Source: Neptunomonas japonica JAMM 1380
Lineage (GTDB): Bacteria > Pseudomonadota > Gammaproteobacteria > Pseudomonadales > Balneatricaceae
Length of the DNA: 64,000 nt
Assembly: GCF_016592555.1 (NCBI RefSeq)
Contig: NZ_AP014546.1
Coordinates: 2,242,501-2,306,500 of the forward strand
Reading direction: 5' to 3'
In this document: in pieces, positions 19,033 to 26,977 of the stretch
How positions within the stretch are numbered: position 1 is the stretch's first letter
How the letters are laid out: each line of letters starts with the position of its first letter
Notes under the pieces: generated by a model
The model's input: the letters and a program-made list of their open reading frames with translations, nothing else
Told to the model about the DNA's origin: nothing
The model's database searches: none
Made by a program: the position numbers and the translations under genes

Positions 19033-19215
19033 TAACTATCCGACTAATAAAAGGCGTTTTAGCAAAGCTATTACGCCTTTGCGTTGCTGAAAGTTATGCA
19101 TAATAAAGAGCCATATCTATCACTTCATTTTGACTTTGGTTTATTGCGTGCGTATTTCATTGCTAGTTTGCTAGGTGCATCAAGATTAAAGTAACATTCG
19201 AACGAATGAGGAATG

Positions 19216-19267
19216 ACCTAACACTTAAGGTGCGGGGCTGCGTTGATCTACACCCTAAACGCTAGGT
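19216..19267. repeat. attC-like imperfect inverted repeat (5' side of a lone cassette)
   Basis: ACCTAAC (19216-19222) opens and GCTAGGT (19261-19267) closes a 52-base imperfect hairpin. The 17-base arms pair at 13 positions, with the mismatches scattered as in integron attC sites. ACCTAAC fits the RYYYAAC end; the other end has GCT where GTT is expected. It lies 20 bases before a small membrane-protein gene. An attC relic is the best reading, but it is degenerate. Confidence 0.45.
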
Positions 19268-19286
19268 AACTAAAGGAATAGCGATC

Positions 19287-19526
19287 ATGCCAGGAGAAGT
19301 TGTTGGAGAGTTATTTTCTGGGATTTTCAAATTCATATTTAGAATCTTTATTGAAGTAATCGTCGAGATACTTATAAAAGCTTTAGGTTATTTGATTTAT
19401 CGTCCATTCAATAAAGATGTTGATCCTGATGGTTTTAAAGTCATCATTGTAGGTTTGATTTTTTGGATAATAATTTTATTTTCTGCCTATGGACTTATGA
19501 CATCTATGGCAATTGATAGCGCTTAG
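19287..19526 (+). CDS. Small membrane protein, cassette-like
   Basis: A 79-residue protein with two hydrophobic segments: about residues 10-38, FKFIFRIFIEVIVEILIKAL, and 50-70, VIIVGLIFWIIILFSAYGLM. The polar link YRPFNKDVDPDGF lies between them. It resembles small proteins often carried on integron gene cassettes, although that is from memory. AAAGGA lies 12-17 bases before the ATG, a little far. It is bracketed by attC-like repeats at 19216-19267 and 19594-19647, both in the orientation expected for a cassette. Function unknown. Confidence 0.65.
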   Translation: MPGEVVGELFSGIFKFIFRIFIEVIVEILIKALGYLIYRPFNKDVDPDGFKVIIVGLIFWIIILFSAYGLMTSMAIDSA

Positions 19527-19593
19527 GTTCTGTGAGTAATTACAACTGCCCGCTTGATAAGCGTGAATTAAATCCGGTTATTATTACCATGTT

Positions 19594-19647
19594 ACCTAAC
19601 AAGAATTTAAAGCGGAGCTGCTAACAGCCCCTTAAATACGATAGCTA
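19594..19647. repeat. Degenerate attC-like site (3' side of the lone cassette)
   Basis: ACCTAACAAG (19594-19603) is followed by AATTTAAAGCGG, and CCCCTTAAATA (19629-19639) pairs with the TTTAA(A)GCGG arm. The closing core expected as GTTAGGT reads ATAGCTA, so the site is decayed. It shares the TAACAAG start with the clearer attC sites near 26.6-27.1 kb. Confidence 0.4.
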
Positions 19648-20103
19648 TATATTTGTCGAGCGGCCAACAACCATAAACACCCCTGCTGCCATTAAAGCCA
19701 GTCCAATCAGTCGCTGGGAGTTTAGAGAGTACTGAAGAGCACCGACAAGCCCATAATGATCAATAAGGCTCATAGCCACCAGCTGGCCAAGCAATACAAA
19801 TGAAACCGCATTAGAAATACCAAAATGAGGCGCGACACTCGTAATACTTAAAATATAAAACATGACAAAAAATCCGCCAAAGTACAAATACCATGGAATA
19901 TTCGCTTTATTTAGCCCAGTAGATACCCCCTCTACAGTAAAAAGATACGTAACCGAAACCGCCAGTCCGACTAAAAATAATATTGTAGCAGCAAGTGCAG
20001 GGCTTTGAAGTTTAGCGCCTAATCCGCCATTTAGCGCTGCCATCAACGGAATTCCCAAACCTGCAACGAACATAATTGATGCGTAAAAAAAAGTACTATT
20101 CAT
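19645..20103 (-). CDS. DMT-superfamily DUF606 (YdcZ-like) membrane protein
   Basis: A 152-residue inner-membrane protein with five hydrophobic helices and the family opening MFVAGLGIPLMAALNGGLG. The C-terminal LGLALMAAGVFMVV is also characteristic. DUF606 proteins are half-size members of the drug/metabolite transporter superfamily. They usually act as dimers or gene pairs; only one copy is seen here. Substrate unknown. It may be cotranscribed with the tautomerase/DsbA/NTF2/GST genes upstream on the same strand, as the gap is 92 bases. Confidence 0.85.
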   Translation of the reverse strand: MNSTFFYASIMFVAGLGIPLMAALNGGLGAKLQSPALAATILFLVGLAVSVTYLFTVEGVSTGLNKANIPWYLYFGGFFVMFYILSITSVAPHFGISNAVSFVLLGQLVAMSLIDHYGLVGALQYSLNSQRLIGLALMAAGVFMVVGRSTNI

Positions 20104-20195
20104 AGTTATATCTTCATATATATTTAACGCTTATGGCAGAAGCGCAGCTTTTTCCTACTGAACTCCCCCGCGAAAGACACTATATAGGCAGCCCT

Positions 20196-20402
20196 CTATG
20201 TGTGAGCTAACTGGCGTAACGTGGTTACCTGATCGAAACCAATCCCCCAGTTGTCGGTATTCACCTCATCTATCACAACAAAAGTCGTTGCTGGATTTTT
20301 GTTAAGCACATCAACGAGTAGTTGAGTGGTACCTTGGATGAGTGCCTGCTTCTGTTCTTTAGTGACGTTTTCATCGGTTACTTTAATATTAACGTATGGC
20401 AT
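20196..20402 (-). CDS. 4-oxalocrotonate tautomerase family protein
   Basis: A 68-residue tautomerase-fold protein. The initiator Met is followed by Pro2, the catalytic base of the family once Met is removed (MPYVNIKV). EEVNTDNWGIGF-like sequence near residue 45-55 (here DEVNTDNWGIGF) is also characteristic. These small enzymes ketonise enols from aromatic breakdown. It lies 27 bases after the DsbA-family gene on the same strand, in an operon with an NTF2-like protein and a glutathione S-transferase. That setting fits detoxification or breakdown of an aromatic or quinone compound. Confidence 0.9.
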   Translation of the reverse strand: MPYVNIKVTDENVTKEQKQALIQGTTQLLVDVLNKNPATTFVVIDEVNTDNWGIGFDQVTTLRQLAHT

Positions 20403-20429
20403 AGTTTTCTTCTTTATTAGTGAGTTAGG

Positions 20430-21086
20430 TTAACTTGCAACACTAGGCTGATTATTTGTCGTCAGCCCTCTTATTACCTGCTCAAAATATTCAACCGAAT
20501 TTGAGCCAGTGATCAGGTTGCTTCCATTGAAAATATAAGCAGGCACACCGGTTACTCCCTGCTGCAGAACACGTTGCTTCTTCAACTGCAGCTGTTGAGT
20601 TGTATCATCCGACATTAGCGCCAGCTCCCCCTCCTCTCGATCCAAACCTAGTTGCTCAGCAAAATCCAACAATACTTGCGTATTACTGATATCTAAGCCG
20701 CGTTTAAAATAAGCATCAATTAGCAGATTATTCATGGCCTGCTGTTTGTTATATCCTTCGCACCAATGTATCAATCGATGCGCTTTATTGCTGTTGTAAT
20801 AATGGCTGCGCTTGGAAAAATCGATACAAACACCCGCTTGCTTAGCCACCGCTAGTAAATTTACGCGATAGTCACCCAGCGTTGATTGATTCCATTGGTA
20901 ACGCCGAGAGAGGTGAGCGTCTATACTCTCGCCCTTTGCCCCCATGTCGGGGTTAAGCTCATGAGGTAAAAAATGAATTTCAGCGTCTACATCCAGATTA
21001 CGCAGCGCCTGTTGCAGATTTGCATATCCGATGGGGCACCAAGAACACACGACATCATGAATCATTTCTATCTTTAATGTTTTCAT
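20430..21086 (-). CDS. DsbA family (FrnE-like) oxidoreductase
   Basis: A 218-residue thioredoxin-fold protein of the DsbA/FrnE branch, cytoplasmic because it lacks a signal peptide. The redox motif is CSWC (C14, C17) in HDVVCSWCPIG. The cis-proline loop is GVTGVPAYIFNG. FrnE-like proteins act as disulfide isomerases or glutathione-linked isomerases in polyketide and aromatic pathways. The ATG at 21086 overlaps the upstream stop codon in TGATG, so translation is coupled to the NTF2-like gene; a GTG one codon earlier is the alternative. Confidence 0.88.
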   Translation of the reverse strand: MKTLKIEMIHDVVCSWCPIGYANLQQALRNLDVDAEIHFLPHELNPDMGAKGESIDAHLSRRYQWNQSTLGDYRVNLLAVAKQAGVCIDFSKRSHYYNSNKAHRLIHWCEGYNKQQAMNNLLIDAYFKRGLDISNTQVLLDFAEQLGLDREEGELALMSDDTTQQLQLKKQRVLQQGVTGVPAYIFNGSNLITGSNSVEYFEQVIRGLTTNNQPSVAS

Positions 21087-21478
21087 CACAGCTCTTCTCG
21101 TAAATCTGTGTACATTTTATTGACGATTAACCAGTGCCCGTTCTCTTTAAGAAGGCCCAGAAAATCAACATAAAAGTGATCGAATAACGGGCATTCCAGT
21201 TTTACCATTGCTTGGTCTTTTATAATTTCAATCGACAATAACTTATAATCATAAGGCCGCCCTTGCTCGCTAGGCACTGGCCGGCTCGCAACCGCATCGA
21301 GCCACTGCTCAAGGCCACGCCGCAAACCCGGCGCTTTGAGATATGCATCCGGATGGAAAATAGCTCTTAATTTGGATACCTCGCCATGGTGCAAACCATC
21401 AAAATAGTCCCGTACAAGAGCCATCACTGATTCAAACTCATTCGAGCCAAAATCTCCGGTAAAATCAGCATTTTTCAT
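21086..21478 (-). CDS. NTF2-like (lumazine-binding type) protein
   Basis: A 130-residue protein of the SnoaL/NTF2-like fold: MALVRDYFDGLHHGEVSKLR, then AIFHPDAYLKAPG, and a C-terminal VDFLGLLKENGHWLIVNKMY strand pair. This pattern is that of the putative lumazine-binding (PF12893-type) group. Such proteins are small cone-shaped enzymes or binders with diverse roles. It sits between the glutathione S-transferase gene (51 bases upstream) and the DsbA-family gene, with which it overlaps by one base. A specific reaction cannot be named. Confidence 0.8.
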   Translation of the reverse strand: MKNADFTGDFGSNEFESVMALVRDYFDGLHHGEVSKLRAIFHPDAYLKAPGLRRGLEQWLDAVASRPVPSEQGRPYDYKLLSIEIIKDQAMVKLECPLFDHFYVDFLGLLKENGHWLIVNKMYTDLREEL

Positions 21479-21529
21479 GCAAGTTTGCCTCTTCGTAGAT
21501 GATGTTGAGTGGATGCTCTTAATAAGCTT

Positions 21530-22138
21530 CTAAGCAGCTGATTGGCGCTGTTCGGCATCAATGGCACGCTTAAAGCTCGCCATTGCCTGCACTACATTCA
21601 GCATTTTCTTAGTGCTTTGTCCTAACGAGATCTTTACAGGAAAACTTGCCCCCCAGCGGGAATACACTGTCAACATGATATCCGCAGCGCAAGGTTGATC
21701 ACCGCCAAGAAAGTCTTGCGTGGCAAGCTGTTGCTCTACAATTTCCCATAGACCGGTAATAGCTTGGGCGGCTGCATCAAAGGCTAATTGCTTGGTTTTT
21801 TCATCAGTTATGTGCTGTGCAATAAAAAATAAACGATTATAAGCGGGGTGCATGGTGGCATTGGCAAACATAATGTTTTGAATGGCTTGCTCACGACCTC
21901 TACCAGTGGCGGGCAGCATAGTGTTTTGATGTTTATTGAGCAGGTATAACATCACAGCCGCGCCCTCCAGAAGTGTTTTTCCGTTATCAACGAGTACCGG
22001 AACCATACCAGCAGGGTTGATAACGCTAAAATCACTCACTTGCTGTTTGTCGATAATCTCAACGGCTTGACCCAGTTCATGAATGACGACTTGTGTAGCC
22101 AAAGAACACGCGCCAGGAGAGTAATATAACGTGTACAT
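21530..22138 (-). CDS. Glutathione S-transferase family protein
   Basis: A 202-residue cytosolic GST. The N-terminal thioredoxin-like domain opens MYTLYYSPGACSLATQVVIH, the beta-class pattern with Ser/Cys near residue 10-12. NPAGMVPVLVDNGKTLLEGA gives the cis-Pro and glutathione-binding loops. The helical C-terminal domain has LGGDQPCAADIMLTVYSRWG. The ATG at 22138 has AGGAAAAG six bases upstream; an upstream in-frame extension to 22240 is not supported. It heads a four- or five-gene operon running to 20196 or 19645 and is divergent from a LysR gene 186 bases away, its likely regulator. Confidence 0.92.
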   Translation of the reverse strand: MYTLYYSPGACSLATQVVIHELGQAVEIIDKQQVSDFSVINPAGMVPVLVDNGKTLLEGAAVMLYLLNKHQNTMLPATGRGREQAIQNIMFANATMHPAYNRLFFIAQHITDEKTKQLAFDAAAQAITGLWEIVEQQLATQDFLGGDQPCAADIMLTVYSRWGASFPVKISLGQSTKKMLNVVQAMASFKRAIDAEQRQSAA

Positions 22139-22324
22139 AGTCTTTTCCTCATTATTGATAAATACTTGAGCTAAGTGTGTGCCGTTTGATAGATAACTAA
22201 CGACGACATGGAAGAGTGTGGTCTTTTTGTTTGTCTTCATATATAGCTATAATGAGAACCAACTGTTTCTAATAAAGAAACACATTCAGATTATCTTTAT
22301 TTTTTTCTTGGATAAAACTTTTCT

Positions 22325-23200
22325 ATGGACAAACTGCGAGCGCTTCAACTATTTGTACGTTTAGCTGACTTAGGAAGCTTTACGCGAGTAGCCGAACAGA
22401 CCAATACCTCCAAGTCCATGATCAGCAAGGAAATCAGCCGCCTTGAAGATGCACTGGGCGCTCGTTTGCTACATCGCTCAACACGTAATGTGCAGCTGAC
22501 CCATGTGGGTGTCGGATATTTACAACGCGCAATAGAAATACTAGAAAAGCTAGATGAAGCAGACAATTTTGTTCAGGACCTTCAGCAAAGCCCCCGCGGA
22601 AAACTAAAGATCAATGCACCAATGGCACTGGGAATCACCGATCTATCTACTTTATTTGCAGACTTTATGCAGGCTTATCCAGAGATTGAGCTAGACATTC
22701 ATTTAGGGGATGAAAGTGTTGACCTAGTTGAACAGGGTTTTGATTTAGGCTTTCGGGCATCCAGTCGACCAATCGATACGAACTACGTTGGCCGCCCTCT
22801 CACCAGCTTCAAGTATCGCGTCTGCGCAGGGCCTGAGTATTTAAATGAGCACCCCGCTATTCACTTACCACGGGACCTAAAAGATCATAACTGTTTTGTT
22901 TACAGTTACTTTCAAGGGAAGAATATTTGGCCTATCGAAGATGGTATCGCCATTAACGGGACATTACGGGTTAACAGCACGATTTTTATGATGGAAGCCA
23001 TTAAACGTAACCAAGGAATTGGGTTTATTCCAGATTTTGTTTGCCGTGAGGCACTTGAAAAAGGAGAAATTGTTGAAGTATTAAAGAACGCAAAGAAGCC
23101 TAATCTGACGCTATACGCCCTGTACCCTGCACGGCACTTTGTTCCCTCAAAACTTGTCCAATGCGTAGAATTTCTTGAGCAGTGGTTTGCTAATAGATAG
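22325..23200 (+). CDS. LysR-family transcriptional regulator divergent from the GST operon
   Basis: A 291-residue LysR regulator of the CrgA/DmlR type: MDKLRALQLFVRLADLGSFT, the helix-turn-helix EQTNTSKSMISKEISRLED, and LGARLLHRSTRNVQLTHVG. The C-terminal effector-binding domain is complete. It is divergent from the glutathione S-transferase operon, with which it probably shares a promoter region (22139-22324). Members of this branch often control neighbouring detoxification or small redox enzymes. No obvious Shine-Dalgarno precedes the ATG. Confidence 0.9.
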   Translation: MDKLRALQLFVRLADLGSFTRVAEQTNTSKSMISKEISRLEDALGARLLHRSTRNVQLTHVGVGYLQRAIEILEKLDEADNFVQDLQQSPRGKLKINAPMALGITDLSTLFADFMQAYPEIELDIHLGDESVDLVEQGFDLGFRASSRPIDTNYVGRPLTSFKYRVCAGPEYLNEHPAIHLPRDLKDHNCFVYSYFQGKNIWPIEDGIAINGTLRVNSTIFMMEAIKRNQGIGFIPDFVCREALEKGEIVEVLKNAKKPNLTLYALYPARHFVPSKLVQCVEFLEQWFANR

Positions 23201-23393
23201 CTGACTTTACTCATGTTTTCCGGCGCTTTGTATATAACGGATGAGCGAGCGCGTTTTATTAATAATGCTCAACCAACGCCCTAAAACTGACTGAAATGTA
23301 GTAAATCAATCAGTGCGCAAGAATCAGATTGTTTGTATTTTGGAACCCCTCTAAGCTGACTCAAAACATATAAACATAAGAGCGGAACTCACT

Positions 23394-24317
23394 ATGGCAT
23401 CATCTATAAACACCTCAATGGGCATGCGTGAATGGGCAATGCTTATTGCATTGTCCGTACTGTGGGGCGGGTCGTTTTTCTTCGTCGGTGTTGCCGTTGC
23501 AGACATACCGACACTAACGATTGTAACGTTAAGAGTCGGGATAGCAGCCATCGCGTTATGGAGCATCGCATTGATCATAGGACAGCGCCCACCCAAAAGC
23601 ATAGGTGTTTGGGCAGCCTTTTTAGGAATGGGGTTATTAAATAATGTTATTCCCTTTGTTCTTATCGTTTGGGGTCAAACTCAAATAGCATCTGGGTTAG
23701 CATCCATTCTTAACGCAACAACACCCTTATTTACCGTTATTGTTGCTGGAATGCTACTAACCGATGAGCGCGCCACACCCTTAAAGCTTGCAGGTGTGGC
23801 GATCGGTTTTACGGGTGTCGTTGTGATGATCGGGATGCCCGCTATAGGCGAAAGTGACAATACACTTGCACAATTATCCATCATGGCAGCTGCGCTATCT
23901 TACGCCTTTGCGGGTGTCTATGGACGCCGATTTAAGAAAATGGCCGTAAGCCCCATTGTAACGGCGGCAGGACAAGTAACAGCATCAGCGCTTGTATTAG
24001 CGCCTATTGCATTGATGATAGACGGGCCGCTCGATATAGCTGCACCAAGTGCAGAAACGTGGATGTCGATCGTTGCACTTGCAGTACTATCAACCGCCGT
24101 TGCTTACGTCATCTACTTCAAACTGCTGGAATCAGCGGGCGCAACGAACTTGCTTCTGGTCACCCTACTGGTTCCTGTCTCAGCTATTTTACTGGGGGCG
24201 CTGTACCTTAACGAAGTCTTGGGCATTGTTCACTTTGTGGGCATGGCACTGATTGCGCTAGGCTTATCTGCCATTGATGGACGACTTTGGAAACGCAGAG
24301 TGCCTGCAAAAACGTAG
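23394..24317 (+). CDS. EamA/DMT-superfamily transporter
   Basis: A 307-residue inner-membrane protein with ten predicted helices in two EamA repeats. The first repeat opens LSVLWGGSFFFVGVAVADIP and contains NNVIPFVLIVWGQTQIASGL and NATTPLFTVIVA. The second has YAFAGVYGRRF and LLVPVSAILLGALYLNE. EamA exporters move metabolites such as amino acids or drugs; the substrate cannot be told. GCGGAAC lies before the ATG. The 193-base gap after the LysR gene shows no other feature. It is a single gene facing the 3D-domain lipoprotein gene tail to tail. Confidence 0.9.
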   Translation: MASSINTSMGMREWAMLIALSVLWGGSFFFVGVAVADIPTLTIVTLRVGIAAIALWSIALIIGQRPPKSIGVWAAFLGMGLLNNVIPFVLIVWGQTQIASGLASILNATTPLFTVIVAGMLLTDERATPLKLAGVAIGFTGVVVMIGMPAIGESDNTLAQLSIMAAALSYAFAGVYGRRFKKMAVSPIVTAAGQVTASALVLAPIALMIDGPLDIAAPSAETWMSIVALAVLSTAVAYVIYFKLLESAGATNLLLVTLLVPVSAILLGALYLNEVLGIVHFVGMALIALGLSAIDGRLWKRRVPAKT

Positions 24318-24430
24318 TTCTGGCAGCATCGATGTACTAATGAATGATGCTATAACCACAGTGTTAGTCTGCCCAACACCTGCTGCCAATGAAGCGCAGT
24401 AGAATTGACCGCCTGAGTGAGTGAACCTTG

Positions 24431-24817
24431 TTATGATGGTTCGCTCACCCAATGGATAATCACCTGCCTTTTACCCCACTCTTTAGCTTTTTTGATATCT
24501 TTACCCATATAAATATCTATTTTTCGCTTCCATCTTTTATTCATTTTATCAAGCACCTTATATTTTCCCTCCATCCCATCAATTGAAACCTCAACACCAT
24601 GGGTGAGCCCCATCTTAATTAAGTCCCTTGAAACCGCGATTGATTTCATTCCAGGCTTTAGGGTGTCTCCCCACGCCGCAAGTGAAGGCGTGGAGTCTGT
24701 TTCTTGGGCACTTGATGTATAGGCGGTGGCGGTTACTTCTAAAGAATTAACCTTATCGGAACACCCAAATAATAAGGGGATTGTGGCCAAAAACATAAAG
24801 TAACTATATTTTCTCAT
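24431..24817 (-). CDS. Lipoprotein with a 3D domain
   Basis: A 128-residue predicted lipoprotein: signal MRKYSYFMFLATIPLLFGC, Cys19. The mature part is a 3D (Asp-Asp-Asp) domain. VTATAYTSSAQETDSTPSLA, then AAWGDTLKPGMKSIAVSRDL and YKVLDKMNKRWKRKIDIYMG carry the conserved aspartates of the lytic-transglycosylase-like double-psi barrel. 3D-domain proteins include MltA and resuscitation factors that cut or bind peptidoglycan. A role in cell-wall turnover is inferred. It follows the 473-residue gene by 27 bases on the same strand. Confidence 0.8.
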   Translation of the reverse strand: MRKYSYFMFLATIPLLFGCSDKVNSLEVTATAYTSSAQETDSTPSLAAWGDTLKPGMKSIAVSRDLIKMGLTHGVEVSIDGMEGKYKVLDKMNKRWKRKIDIYMGKDIKKAKEWGKRQVIIHWVSEPS

Positions 24818-24844
24818 TCTTTGCTCGCTGTCATTGTTAAAACC

Positions 24845-26266
24845 TCACCGAGTAATTGCCTTTGGTGTAGCCACAGACACTGGTGTTTCAGATGACAGAA
24901 AGTAAGAATCTAAGTTCGAGTTTAGTTTTGCGACCTGTAGATTCCAGCTGTTCGAGTGGAGGTTCACATAGTTGAGAAACACGCTCCCTTCATCAGCATA
25001 CTCACGTATTGCTGCTACGTTAAAGTTATAACCTGTACCACGTGAATCAAAGGTCAAACCTGTATCTACCAAGTCACCAATGCCATCCCAAGTGGCGCCA
25101 TCAAAACTAGGTACACGCCACAGTATAAGCCGACCTTGCTCTCCTGCGAGTGCATTTTTATCATGTATGATCATACCAATCACACTATCGCTTAGCTTAG
25201 TAACGGGAAAGTTTGCTTTAGGCGCTATATCCCACAAAGAAGTTACGCCATCTTTTGAAAGCATCGGTACATTCGTATTCAACTCCTCTCTGCTGATCGT
25301 GAGGTTACGTGCCTCCTCCTTCATATCCTCCGTATGAGCTATATGTAATTGGAACGATTTTTCGTAAAAAGCTGTTAAATAGTCCCCTACTAGTATGAGT
25401 TTTTGGTGTACATGGTATGGCCATTTACTGAATATCGTTAAATTAGAGGATTTATCTGTAATCGTAAAATCATTACCGATCAATATTGACGTGAGCTTAT
25501 AGACCATCCCGTTATTAGCCTCAACGGCGTAGAACTCATGGCCATTAATCCATGCCCAACTTCTAGAGCCGAAGTAGTTCTTGGCATTCACGTGCATCCC
25601 CTGAGCACCATCAATAGCAGAGCTCTCACTATAGTCATGCAAATTGATCACAGGGATCTGAGATCTATTAGCCGCCCCATTCTCAATCAAGATCCGATAA
25701 CCAAGATTAGCAGGATCAAAACGGTTACTAGACTGAGGAGCATAGCTCTTGTTTATTGGCAGAAACATGTGAGCTGTTGTCTTATAAGTGGAAATTAAAA
25801 CATCCTGCCCCACGTTGTTCTGGATAACCTGCTCATCCAAGTGGTATGAGTGGCTGGGTGGGTTATACAGCCCTATAGTTTTATCAGTAGGGTTATCATT
25901 TCCTGCATCAGCATAGGATCTAAAAGCGTTGGTGCCTGCCTCAAAAACTGCCACTGGATAATCCGAGTTATCGCCCCATGTTTGAGCAGGACGAGGGCTC
26001 CATTCACTCACATCTTGAGCGGCTAGCGAAGCCAGTGATTGATTAAAATCAATAGCAAAGTAGCCGTTATCAGCTTTTGCTGCATTGTGTGAATCGGACC
26101 CGTACAACGCAATAAACTTCTGGGTATTAGGGCTGTAAGCAGAACCACTGTGAGCATCAACACCACCCGTACCGGGTGATTTGATATCGACCGTACGTGT
26201 ATATGGGATTACCTCTGTGACTTGATTTACAGGTAACTCTGCTAACAACAGCGGCATAAAAGGCAT
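24845..26266 (-). CDS. Large orphan protein of unknown function (473 residues)
   Basis: A 473-residue hydrophilic protein. I saw no cysteine, no transmembrane helix and no clear signal peptide; the start MPFMPLLLAELPVNQVTEVI is only mildly hydrophobic. The sequence is rich in Asn, Ser, Asp and Gly, with many short strand-like segments and WDGI-, WAWI- and WNLQ-type motifs. A beta-propeller or phage-tail/adhesin-like beta fold is possible, but no domain is recognised. It probably forms an operon with the 3D-domain lipoprotein. It lies next to an IS3 remnant and an attC-like array, in the accessory part of the window. Confidence 0.65.
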   Translation of the reverse strand: MPFMPLLLAELPVNQVTEVIPYTRTVDIKSPGTGGVDAHSGSAYSPNTQKFIALYGSDSHNAAKADNGYFAIDFNQSLASLAAQDVSEWSPRPAQTWGDNSDYPVAVFEAGTNAFRSYADAGNDNPTDKTIGLYNPPSHSYHLDEQVIQNNVGQDVLISTYKTTAHMFLPINKSYAPQSSNRFDPANLGYRILIENGAANRSQIPVINLHDYSESSAIDGAQGMHVNAKNYFGSRSWAWINGHEFYAVEANNGMVYKLTSILIGNDFTITDKSSNLTIFSKWPYHVHQKLILVGDYLTAFYEKSFQLHIAHTEDMKEEARNLTISREELNTNVPMLSKDGVTSLWDIAPKANFPVTKLSDSVIGMIIHDKNALAGEQGRLILWRVPSFDGATWDGIGDLVDTGLTFDSRGTGYNFNVAAIREYADEGSVFLNYVNLHSNSWNLQVAKLNSNLDSYFLSSETPVSVATPKAITR

Positions 26267-26358
26267 TGTAAAGATCTCGTTTTAATTTTTGATGTAGCCA
26301 CTCATAGCATCACTCAATTAGCGCATCTAAGGCACTAACCGTAATCGATACAACCGCC

Positions 26359-26575
26359 TCATTCAATACAAACGCTTACCCACCTCATCACTTTCAACCT
26401 TTGAGTAATCAGCAGTATTAAATTGCTGATACAAGAGACGGTTGTTTGATTCGGTAATTCTGATCGACGAAAAGCTTCACGGCGATATTCTTCAGAATAG
26501 GCGGAGTTACGATGCTTAGTCATGGCACACCTCCCAGCTAGATCAAAATCTAACTATATAGGTGTCTACTAAATA
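26359..26575 (-). mobile_element. IS3-family-like insertion sequence remnant (5' end and start of orfA)
   Basis: A minus-strand ATG at 26523 behind GGGAGGTG opens MTKHRNSAYSEEYRREAFRR, then SELPNQTTVS. This matches the beginning of IS3-group OrfA proteins, which bind the IS ends by a helix-turn-helix. The frame then drifts into unrelated sequence and stops at 26359 after 54 codons. The stretch from 26575 down to 26524 (TAGTAGACACCTATATAG and on) looks like the left IS end and leader. No transposase orfB, right end or target duplication was found, so only a stump remains. It lies 13 bases from the attC site at 26588. Confidence 0.6.
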
Positions 26576-26587
26576 TGGGTAACTCTG

Positions 26588-26649
26588 ACCTATAACGCTT
26601 AAAGCAATTGCGCACATCGCGCGTAAAATTGCCTTTGCTTGTTAAATGT
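26588..26649 (-). repeat. Integron attC-like recombination site A
   Basis: Read on the minus strand: R'' ATTTAAC, spacer, L'' AAAGGCAATT, a GCGC-GATGT-GCGC apex, L' AATTGCTTT, spacer AAGC, R' GTTATAG. L'' and L' pair exactly except for one extra G in L'', the extrahelical base that sets strand choice in true attC sites. The outer GAC...GTC flanks also pair. At ~60 bases it is in the size range of short attC sites. It starts two bases after the stop of the 107-residue gene, as in a gene cassette. Confidence 0.75.
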
Positions 26650-26650
26650 C

Positions 26651-26974
26651 TCATATAAACACCACCGCTGACACCAACCCAATAACCATACATATTGCTG
26701 TAGTCCACATATAAATATTGTGAGTTGTTGTTGATAGCAGCCTGTAGTGGCGCAAGAGAAAATGCCCGCACATTAATGCTGATAATCCAAACCACAGTAA
26801 AGATACGAAATAAGCTTCTGAACCATGGTAAATAACCGTAGAGCTTCTACCCCAAAAGACAGCTTCATCGTTTAATGCCAGATGAGCCGTATATATAGCT
26901 AGGGCTAACGGTACAATGATCCCAAGTATCATTGCTTCGGTTTGTTTATACCTGGGTATGCGATCCATGCTCAT
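26651..26974 (-). CDS. Cassette-borne membrane protein of unknown function (107 residues)
   Basis: A 107-residue protein with three hydrophobic helices, at about residues 14-33, 55-75 and 86-106, ending in the membrane segment (GLVSAVVFI). Charged residues cluster in the first 12 (MSMDRIPRYKQT). The ATG at 26974 is five bases after the GTTAAAT core of attC site B; a second ATG two codons on is possible. Neither has a good Shine-Dalgarno, common for cassette genes. Gene plus following attC site A form a complete cassette. No homology is recognised. Confidence 0.7.
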   Translation of the reverse strand: MSMDRIPRYKQTEAMILGIIVPLALAIYTAHLALNDEAVFWGRSSTVIYHGSEAYFVSLLWFGLSALMCGHFLLRHYRLLSTTTHNIYMWTTAICMVIGLVSAVVFI

Positions 26975-26977
26975 ATG

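Noticed and set aside
19050..19080. AAAGGCGT/ACGCCTTT hairpin after the chemoreceptor gene as a terminator
   Set aside because: The stem is good but no T run follows on the plus strand; not called.
26550..26795. 81-codon minus-strand frame overlapping attC site A and the 107-residue gene
   Set aside because: It runs across the attC-like stem and the out-of-frame membrane gene; its composition is not protein-like at the 3' end.
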